Assembly: GCF_013200955.2 (NCBI RefSeq)
Contig: NZ_CP053697.2
Span: 4,340,001 to 4,404,000, forward strand
Direction of reading: 5' to 3'
Length of the DNA stretch: 64,000 bases
Origin: Pseudomonas campi
GTDB taxonomy: Bacteria; Pseudomonadota; Gammaproteobacteria; Pseudomonadales; Pseudomonadaceae
In this document: piece after piece, positions 57,923 through 64,000 of the stretch
Position numbering within the stretch: position 1 is the stretch's first letter
Layout: each line of letters starts with the position of its first letter
Made by a program: the position numbers and the translations under genes
Notes under the pieces: model-generated
Told to the model about the DNA's origin: nothing
What the model saw: only the letters and a program-made list of their open reading frames with translations
Database searches by the model: none

Positions 57923-58870
57923 GTGAGCCAGACTACGCCCGACGTGAGCACCTTCCAAGGTCTGATCCTTGCCCTGCAGAGTTACTGGGCCGAGCAGGGT
58001 TGTGTGATCCTGCAGCCCTACGACATGGAAATGGGTGCCGGCACCTTCCACACCGCCACCTTCCTGCGCGCCATCGGCCCGGAGACCTGGAACGCCGCCT
58101 ACGTGCAGCCGTCCCGGCGTCCCGCCGACGGTCGCTACGGCGAGAACCCCAACCGCCTGCAGCACTACTACCAGTTCCAGGTGGTGCTCAAGCCGAACCC
58201 GGCGAACATCCAGGACCTGTACCTGGAATCGCTGCGCCGCATCGGCGTCGACACCCTGGTCCACGACATCCGCTTCGTCGAGGACAACTGGGAGTCGCCG
58301 ACCCTCGGCGCCTGGGGCCTGGGCTGGGAAGTCTGGCTGAACGGCATGGAAGTCACCCAGTTCACCTACTTCCAGCAGGTCGGCGGCGTCGAGTGCTACC
58401 CGGTCACCGGCGAGATCACCTACGGTCTGGAACGCCTGGCCATGTACCTGCAGGGCGTCGACTCGGTGTATGACCTGGTCTACTCCGACGGCCCGTTCGG
58501 CAAGGTCACCTACGGCGACGTGTTCCACCAGAACGAAGTGGAGCAGTCCACCTTCAACTTCGAACACGCCAACGTCGACAAGCTGTTCGAGCTGTTCGAC
58601 TTCTACGAATCCGAAGCCAACCGCCTGATGGGCCTGCAGCTGCCGCTGCCGGCCTACGAAATGGTGATTAAGGCCTCGCACAGCTTCAACCTGCTGGATG
58701 CCCGCCGCGCCATCTCGGTGACCGCGCGCCAGCAGTACATCCTGCGCGTGCGCAGCCTGGCGCGCAGCATCGCCCAGAGCTACCTATTGGCCCGCGCCAA
58801 GCTCGGCTTCCCGATGGCCACCCCCGAACTGCGTGACGAAGTACTGGCTAAGCTGGAGGCAGCAGAATGA
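57923..58870 (+). CDS. glyQ: Glycyl-tRNA synthetase alpha subunit
   Basis: A 315-residue class II aminoacyl-tRNA synthetase catalytic subunit. Motif 2 region NAAYVQPSRRPADGRYGENP (about 55-74), FQVVLKPNPAN and the motif 3 region GEITYGLERLAMYL (about 164-177) are intact. The start is a GTG at 57923 giving the usual 315 residues. It overlaps glyS by four bases, so the alpha2-beta2 enzyme subunits are translationally coupled. Confidence 0.96.
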   Translation: MSQTTPDVSTFQGLILALQSYWAEQGCVILQPYDMEMGAGTFHTATFLRAIGPETWNAAYVQPSRRPADGRYGENPNRLQHYYQFQVVLKPNPANIQDLYLESLRRIGVDTLVHDIRFVEDNWESPTLGAWGLGWEVWLNGMEVTQFTYFQQVGGVECYPVTGEITYGLERLAMYLQGVDSVYDLVYSDGPFGKVTYGDVFHQNEVEQSTFNFEHANVDKLFELFDFYESEANRLMGLQLPLPAYEMVIKASHSFNLLDARRAISVTARQQYILRVRSLARSIAQSYLLARAKLGFPMATPELRDEVLAKLEAAE

Positions 58871-60921
58871 GCGCCCATGATTTCCTGGTTGAACTGGGCA
58901 CCGAAGAGCTGCCGCCGAAAGCCCTGAAAAGCCTTGGCGAAGCCTTCCTCGCCGGTGTCGAGAAAGGCCTCAAGGCCGCCGGCCTGAGCTACCAGAGCGC
59001 CCGCTACTACGCCGCGCCACGCCGCCTGGCCGTGTTGGTCGAGACCCTGGCCAGCCAGCAGCCGGATCGCACCGTCAATCTCGATGGCCCGCCCGTACAG
59101 GCCGCCTTCGACAAGGACGGCAACCCGACCCAGGCTGCCCTGGGCTTCGCCAAGAAGTGTGGCGTCGAGCTGAGCCAGATCGATCAGAGTGGTCCGAAGC
59201 TGAAGTTCAGCCAGTCCATCGCTGGGCAGAAAACCGTCAGCCTGCTGCCGGATATCGTCAGCGCCGCGCTGAACGACCTGCCGATTCCCAAGCGCATGCG
59301 CTGGGGCGCCGGCAAGACTGAATTCGTCCGTCCGAGCCAGTGGCTGGTGATGCTCTTCGGCCAACATGTGGTCGACTGCGAGATCCTCGCCCAGAAGGCC
59401 GGACGCATGTCCCGCGGCCATCGCTTCCACGCCAACTTCGAGGTGGCGATCGAGAGTCCGACCAGCTACTCCCATGACCTGCGCGGCGCCTTCGTGGTCG
59501 CCGACTTCGCCAAGCGCCGCGAGCAGATCGCCGCGCGCGTCGCGGAACTGGCCAAGGCCGAGAACGGCACCGCCATCGTGCCGCCGGCGCTGCTGGATGA
59601 AGTCACCGCCCTGGTCGAATGGCCGGTGCCGCTGGTCTGCTCCTTCGAGGAACGCTTCCTCGAGGTGCCGCAGGAAGCCCTGATCACCACCATGCAGGAC
59701 AACCAGAAGTACTTCTGCCTGCTGGACGGCAACGGCAAGCTGCTGCCGCGCTTCATCACCGTGGCCAACATCGAGTCGAAAGACCCGGCGCAGATCGTTT
59801 CCGGCAACGAAAAAGTGGTGCGCCCACGCCTCACCGACGCCGAGTTCTTCTTCAAGCAGGACAAACGCCAGCCGCTGGAAAAGCGCAACGAGCGCCTGGC
59901 CAACGTGGTGTTCCAGGCCCAGCTCGGCAGCGTGTTCAACAAGGCCGAGCGAGTTTCCGCCCTGGCCGGCTTCATCGCCGCGCGCATCGGCGGCGACGCC
60001 ACCCGTGCCGCCCGCGCCGGCATTCTGTCCAAGTGCGACCTGGCCAGCGAGATGGTCGGCGAGTTCCCGGAAATGCAGGGCATCGCCGGCTACTACTACG
60101 CCAAGCACGACGGCGAAGCCGACGACGTGGCCCAGGCGCTGAACGAGCAGTACATGCCGCGCGGCGCTGGCGCCGAGCTACCGCAGACCCTCACCGGGGC
60201 TGCCGTGGCGGTGGCCGACAAGCTCGACACCCTGGTCGGCATCTTCGGCATCGGCATGCTGCCCACCGGCTCCAAGGACCCCTACGCCCTGCGTCGAGCG
60301 GCCCTGGGCGTGCTGCGCATCCTGATCGAGAAGCAGCTGGACCTGGACCTGAGTGAGGCCATCGCCTTCGCCATCGGCCAGTACGCCGACAAGGTCAAGG
60401 CCGACGGTCTCGCCGCTCAGGTGCAGGACTTCATCTTCGACCGCCTGCGTGCGCGCTATGAAGACGAAGGCGTCGACGTCGCCGTGTACCAGGCCGTGCG
60501 TGCCCTCAGCCCGACCGCACCGCTGGACTTCGACCAGCGCGTGCAAGCGGTGCAGGCCTTCCGCGCGCGCAGCGAAGCCGAGGCCCTGGCCGCGGCGAAC
60601 AAGCGCGTGTCCAACCTGCTGGGCAAGTTCGACGGGCAGATCCCGACCAGCGTCGACAACGCCCTGCTCGAAGCCGGTGCCGAGCAGACCCTGGCCGCCG
60701 CCGTGGCCGCCGCCGAACAGGCCGTGGCACCGCTGGCCGCCGCGCGCCGCTACCGCGAGGCGCTGGAGCAGCTGGCCAGCCTGCGTGAGCCGGTCGATGC
60801 GTTCTTCGAGGCGGTGCTGGTCAACGCCGAGGATGCCGCCGTACGGGCCAACCGCTACGCCCTGCTGGCCAAGCTGCGCGGCCTGTTCCTCGGCGTCGCC
60901 GACATCTCGCTGCTGGGCTGA
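58867..60921 (+). CDS. glyS: Glycyl-tRNA synthetase beta subunit
   Basis: A 684-residue tRNA-recognition subunit. N-terminal DFLVELGTEELPPKALKSLG is the family start; central TMQDNQKYFCLLDGNGKLLP and an HD-like domain (DLASEMVGEFPEMQGIAGYY, about 395-414) are present, followed by the C-terminal anticodon-binding DALR-like domain. It starts within glyQ (ATGA) and ends before a strong terminator. Confidence 0.96.
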   Translation: MSAHDFLVELGTEELPPKALKSLGEAFLAGVEKGLKAAGLSYQSARYYAAPRRLAVLVETLASQQPDRTVNLDGPPVQAAFDKDGNPTQAALGFAKKCGVELSQIDQSGPKLKFSQSIAGQKTVSLLPDIVSAALNDLPIPKRMRWGAGKTEFVRPSQWLVMLFGQHVVDCEILAQKAGRMSRGHRFHANFEVAIESPTSYSHDLRGAFVVADFAKRREQIAARVAELAKAENGTAIVPPALLDEVTALVEWPVPLVCSFEERFLEVPQEALITTMQDNQKYFCLLDGNGKLLPRFITVANIESKDPAQIVSGNEKVVRPRLTDAEFFFKQDKRQPLEKRNERLANVVFQAQLGSVFNKAERVSALAGFIAARIGGDATRAARAGILSKCDLASEMVGEFPEMQGIAGYYYAKHDGEADDVAQALNEQYMPRGAGAELPQTLTGAAVAVADKLDTLVGIFGIGMLPTGSKDPYALRRAALGVLRILIEKQLDLDLSEAIAFAIGQYADKVKADGLAAQVQDFIFDRLRARYEDEGVDVAVYQAVRALSPTAPLDFDQRVQAVQAFRARSEAEALAAANKRVSNLLGKFDGQIPTSVDNALLEAGAEQTLAAAVAAAEQAVAPLAAARRYREALEQLASLREPVDAFFEAVLVNAEDAAVRANRYALLAKLRGLFLGVADISLLG

Positions 60922-60940
60922 GCCCTGAAGGGCACTGCAG

Positions 60941-60974
60941 AACCCCGGCGCTCCCACGGAGCGCCGGGGTTTTT
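60941..60974 (+). terminator. Rho-independent terminator after glyS
   Basis: AACCCCGGCGCTCC and GGAGCGCCGGGGTT form a perfect 14-bp stem with loop CAC, followed by TTT on the plus strand. It lies between glyS and the convergent di-heme cytochrome gene. Confidence 0.9.
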
Positions 60975-60976
60975 CT

Positions 60977-62698
60977 TTACAGGCTCTTCAGGTACTCCAG
61001 CAGAGCCTTCTTCTCCGCCGCTGGCAGTTGGGTCCCGTATTCATGGCCGCAGCGGCTGTTGCCCGAGTCGCGCGCGCTGCAATCGGTGGTCTGCAGGGTG
61101 TAGCCGAACTTGCTCTGCTCCACAGCCAGACCGACATTGACCACATCGTAGGCCGGACCGACCTGGAAGGCGGCGACCCGTTGCGCCGCCGGCTTGAGCA
61201 ACTCGGCCAGGGTCGGCACCGAGCCATTGTGCAGGTAAGGCGCCGCCGCCCAGATACCCTCCATGACCCGCGACTCATAGGCATAGCTGGGACCATCGGC
61301 CTTTACCTCGGGCTTGCGGAACGCGCCCTGGAGGTCCTTGGTCAACGGCGTGAACGGCGACTTCAGCCCGGCCTTCTGCGCGTCCTGCTCGGCGTCCATC
61401 AGCAGCGGTGCGTAGTGCTGCAAGATCGAGCCGACCACCGCCAGGCCAAGTACGTTGAATGCCGAGTCCTTGGCCTTCAGCGGATCGGTCAGCAGTGGAA
61501 TATGCGCACCCTGGAGCACACCGGTCTGCACCTGGAAGTCGAGAATGCTGTATTGCCGTGTATCGGTACCGACATCCAGCACTGGCGTGGCCCAGGTCTT
61601 CTGCTCGAAGAAGCGGGTGGTACCGGGCTTGATGCCGTGACAGTCGGCACAACCGCCATCGGCCGTCGGGCGCTGGTAGATGGCCTTGCCGCTGGCCGCC
61701 AACTGCTGATCCAGAGCCCACGGCCACTTCGGTGGGCCGATTTTCTTCACCAGGTCCTCCAGCGCATCCAGGCCCTGGAAGTTGGCCGAATTGTTGGCAA
61801 GGTAGTCGATGCCGAGCAGGCTCCATTTGTCCTTTTGCGGATGGAACACGGCGAATACCCCATAGACCTCGCCAACATTGCGCGACAGGCCGAGGATGTT
61901 GTTGCCGTTATCGGCGAAGCCTGGCCACTGGGTCTTGTCCTGCTTGGGCGCATTCCACAGGAAGGGGTAGCGTACCGGCGCCACTGCCGGCTGGATGTTC
62001 TCCGGAATCATGTACGTTGGCGGTGGCCCGATATCCAGGCCGGTCAGACGATTGAAGATCATCGATACCGCATCCAGACGTGCCGGCCCCCAGGGATCGG
62101 TGGGCAGGGCACGGCTGATCAGGGTGTGATAGGGCAGGTACCAGGCCTCGACCTCGCTGCGCAACTGTGCCAGCTCCGCAGACGTGGGTTGCGGGCCGAG
62201 CACGCCATGGGCGAAGTCAGTGAACGAGGCCTGCTCGTCGAGCAGCTTGCCCACCGCCTTGTCGAGATCGCTGAGGAAACTCTGGAAGTCGACGATGGCC
62301 GGCCCGCCATCGACCCGATAGGTCTTGGCGTCCACTTCGATCTGCCGGGTGTGGCAAGCCGAACAGGTCATACCGATCACCTGCCCGGACTTGCCATTGG
62401 CCACAGTGAACCCCACCGGCAAGCCCGGCGGCTTACTGTCCGGGTTGGCCAGGTAGCCGTAGCGATCAAGGCTGTCGGCCATGAACGGCGAGCCATTGGC
62501 CTGCTTCAACGCCACTATCCAGTTCAGCGGCATGATCTGCGAACCCTGATCGCGGCTGTAGAAGTCCTTGCGTTCACTGCTCGCCCAGTGCTCGCCCTGG
62601 TCGAGCATGATCGGCTCGGCATGTGCTGTAGAAAGGCCCAGCAGCCCGACAAGGACCATGGACAGAGGAGACAAGGTTTTGGCTAATCGCATGTTCAT
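60977..62698 (-). CDS. Di-heme c-type cytochrome, RoxA/peroxidase-like
   Basis: A 573-residue secreted protein with a signal peptide (cleavage after STAHA, about 27). Two heme motifs are seen: CSACH (about 97-101) and CADCH (about 365-369), the second followed by GIKPG. Late blocks WAAAPYLHNGSVPTLAELLKP (about 495) and GNSRCGHEYGTQLP (about 545) resemble di-heme peroxidase (MauG/CcpA) and rubber-oxygenase (RoxA)-type enzymes. The substrate is unknown. The ATG at 62698 has GGAAGG upstream. It is convergent with glyS. Confidence 0.82.
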   Translation of the reverse strand: MNMRLAKTLSPLSMVLVGLLGLSTAHAEPIMLDQGEHWASSERKDFYSRDQGSQIMPLNWIVALKQANGSPFMADSLDRYGYLANPDSKPPGLPVGFTVANGKSGQVIGMTCSACHTRQIEVDAKTYRVDGGPAIVDFQSFLSDLDKAVGKLLDEQASFTDFAHGVLGPQPTSAELAQLRSEVEAWYLPYHTLISRALPTDPWGPARLDAVSMIFNRLTGLDIGPPPTYMIPENIQPAVAPVRYPFLWNAPKQDKTQWPGFADNGNNILGLSRNVGEVYGVFAVFHPQKDKWSLLGIDYLANNSANFQGLDALEDLVKKIGPPKWPWALDQQLAASGKAIYQRPTADGGCADCHGIKPGTTRFFEQKTWATPVLDVGTDTRQYSILDFQVQTGVLQGAHIPLLTDPLKAKDSAFNVLGLAVVGSILQHYAPLLMDAEQDAQKAGLKSPFTPLTKDLQGAFRKPEVKADGPSYAYESRVMEGIWAAAPYLHNGSVPTLAELLKPAAQRVAAFQVGPAYDVVNVGLAVEQSKFGYTLQTTDCSARDSGNSRCGHEYGTQLPAAEKKALLEYLKSL

Positions 62699-63062
62699 AG
62701 ATAACCTTCCATAGAGGGTCCGTTCTCGGCTCTGTGGACGCTGCACAGGCTCAGCGAAACGGCCTGCCTGGACAGACAAGTGGGAGATACCGCGACGACG
62801 GAGTTCCGCGGGGCAAAGACCACGCAGGAAGGGAGAGGGTGGCTGAACGGCGTTATCAGCTCTGCGAAGAGCGCATGGACGGCTGTGGGACATGCATCGC
62901 GGAAATGACCTGGTTCCTTGTCTGCTGGGTGAATCCTTTCCGTTACTAGATTCAACTTAGTACAGTCCCTCCGCGACGTGCGACCGTCCGTCAGCCATGG
63001 CTGCCCGGCAGGCCGGGCAGACTGATGTAGAATCGCCTTTTTCGATCCGAGCGGGTGCTCCC
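62699..63062. other. Intergenic region between the di-heme cytochrome and gmhB
   Basis: About 360 bases between divergent genes. It contains the cytochrome leader, a perfect palindrome CTGCCCGGCAGGCCGGGCAG (63001-63020) and a TAGAAT (63028-63033) that could be the gmhB -10. No gene or RNA is recognised. Confidence 0.45.
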
Positions 63063-63605
63063 TTGCCAGCGCTGCAAAAACTGCTGATTCTCGACCGCGA
63101 CGGAGTGATCAATGAAGACTCCGACGCCTATATCAAGTCGCTGGCCGAGTGGATACCCATCCCCGGCGCCATCGACGCCATCGCCCGCCTGAGCAAGGCC
63201 GGTTGGACCGTGGCCGTGGCCACTAATCAGTCCGGCCTGGCACGCGGTTACTACGACCTGGCCACGCTCGACGCCATGCACGCGCGCCTGCGTGAGCTGG
63301 TGGCGGAGCAGGGCGGCGAAGTCGGCCTGATCGTGCACTGCCCGCACGGCCCGGACGATGGCTGTGCCTGCCGCAAGCCCAAGCCGGGTATGCTCGAGCA
63401 GATTGCCACGCACTACGGCACAGAACTGGCAGGCGTCTGGTTCGTCGGCGACAGCCGTGGTGACCTCGACGCCGCGCTGGCCGTCCATTGCCAGCCCGTA
63501 CTGGTGAAAACCGGCAAGGGCGAACGCACCCTGAGCAAACCATTGCCAGCGGGAACCCTGATATTCGATGATCTGGCAGCCATCGCCGATCAGCTTCTTC
63601 TCTAG
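63063..63605 (+). CDS. gmhB: D-glycero-beta-D-manno-heptose-1,7-bisphosphate 7-phosphatase
   Basis: A 180-residue HAD-family phosphatase for ADP-heptose synthesis (LPS inner core). Motif I LLILDRDGVINED (about 7-19) has the nucleophile Asp, motif II is VATNQSGLARG (about 50-60), and the zinc-binding loop CPHGPDDGCACRKPKPG (about 98-114) is present. A TTG at 63063 is the only reasonable start; an ATG 66 bases upstream would add unrelated residues. A PlsC-type acyltransferase follows after 15 bases. Confidence 0.92.
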   Translation: MPALQKLLILDRDGVINEDSDAYIKSLAEWIPIPGAIDAIARLSKAGWTVAVATNQSGLARGYYDLATLDAMHARLRELVAEQGGEVGLIVHCPHGPDDGCACRKPKPGMLEQIATHYGTELAGVWFVGDSRGDLDAALAVHCQPVLVKTGKGERTLSKPLPAGTLIFDDLAAIADQLLL

Positions 63606-63620
63606 AGAACTCGAGCCCCC

Positions 63621-64000
63621 ATGACGACAGTGCAGGCCCTCAGAACTTTCCTCTTCTACCTGCTGCTGTCCTCCAGCTCCTTCTTCTGGTGCATCCTCTG
63701 CGTGTTCATCGCGCCTTTTCTGCCGTTTCGCGCGCGCTACCGTTTCGTCATCCAGGCCTGGTGCCGCTGCGCCACCTGGCTGGCAAAAACCGTGGTGGGC
63801 CTGCGCTACGAAGTCGAAGGCCAGGAGAACATCCCGCAGCAACCCTGCGTGGTCCTCGCCAAGCACCAGAGCACCTGGGAAACCTTCTACCTGTCCGCGC
63901 TGTTCGAGCCGCTGTCGCAGGTGGTCAAGCGCGAGCTGCTCTACGTGCCGTTCTTCGGCTGGGCCATGGCCATGCTCAAGCCCATCGCCATCGACCGCAG
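63621..64000 (+). CDS. 1-acyl-sn-glycerol-3-phosphate acyltransferase (PlsC family), 5' part
   Basis: The first 126 residues of an acyltransferase that runs off the window end. A membrane helix (about 9-35, YLLLSSSSFFWCILCVFIAPF) precedes the catalytic site LAKHQSTWET (HX4E variant of the family HX4D, about 81-90). The block VKRELLYVPFFGWAMAMLKPIAIDR follows. It is likely coupled to gmhB and takes part in phospholipid or lyso-lipid acylation (PA0005-type). The C-terminal half is not visible. Confidence 0.85.
   Translation, partial: MTTVQALRTFLFYLLLSSSSFFWCILCVFIAPFLPFRARYRFVIQAWCRCATWLAKTVVGLRYEVEGQENIPQQPCVVLAKHQSTWETFYLSALFEPLSQVVKRELLYVPFFGWAMAMLKPIAIDR

Noticed and set aside
61028..62686. 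552-codon frame opposite the di-heme cytochrome gene
   Set aside because: The minus strand has heme motifs, a signal peptide and a ribosome-binding site; the plus-strand frame has none.
1..64000. tRNA, rRNA, CRISPR array, insertion sequence, prophage or oriC
   Set aside because: No cloverleaf or rRNA sequence, no regularly spaced repeats, no transposase or integrase, and no DnaA-box cluster with dnaA were seen.

Overview
This window is core chromosome of a Pseudomonas species. GC is high, genes are dense and sit in short translationally coupled operons, and many proteins (PolA, TrpI, GlyQ/GlyS, PrlC, the cox cluster, the PA0069-type radical SAM protein) resemble Pseudomonas orthologs. From memory of P. 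aeruginosa PAO1, most blocks come from the neighbourhood of oriC on both sides. I see no rRNA, tRNA, CRISPR array, insertion sequence, prophage or replication origin. The species cannot be fixed from the sequence alone; the repeat families suggest the non-aeruginosa, non-fluorescent side of the genus, which is only an impression.

Layout. 1-5.8 kb: dsbA (cut by the window edge), cytochromes c5 and c4, engB, an ErsA-type sRNA with an AlgU-like promoter, polA and a DUF2782 protein. 5.8-14 kb: thrB, the zinc uptake regulon (znuA divergent from zur-znuC-znuB around a Zur-like palindrome), a coiled-coil periplasmic protein and the methionine importer metNIQ. 14-22.5 kb: a complete aa3 cytochrome c oxidase cluster on the minus strand (ctaC, ctaD, ctaG, ctaE, surf1, ctaA, ctaB, SCO), which makes the oxidase, its heme A and its copper centres. 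22.8-28.6 kb: a conserved hypothetical, beta-carbonic anhydrase, an SOS-box radical SAM protein, a zinc-ribbon protein coupled to prlC, and a gamma-carbonic anhydrase.

28.6-37.3 kb is the most accessory-like part: a polytopic membrane protein with atypical codons, a lipoprotein metallopeptidase, two tandem paralogous lipoproteins, a luciferase-like oxidoreductase, an unusual MBL-fold protein, two LysR regulators (one is TrpI), DUF1161, dodecin, and a DUF3592 gene lying between trpI and trpBA. 37.4-45 kb: trpBA, an M14 carboxypeptidase, a gamma-glutamylpolyamine-type trio (FAD oxidase, XRE-cupin regulator, glutamine synthetase-like ligase) and a small HExxH membrane protein. 45-64 kb: pbpG, aroE, hemF, tsaC, dprA, a LysM protein, def-fmt-rsmB-trkA, a TPR protein, a PilZ protein, an htrB-type acyltransferase, tag, glyQS, a di-heme cytochrome, gmhB and the start of a PlsC-type acyltransferase.

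I found no convincing undescribed multi-gene system. The points most worth a second look are the palindromic repeats that enter genes (an in-frame 84-nt element in the 3' end of ctaA; one supplying the stop codon of a TPR gene), the DUF3592 gene between trpI and its target operon, the conserved ErsA locus with its AlgU-type promoter, the LexA box in front of the radical SAM gene, and several enzymes with unusual active-site motifs.
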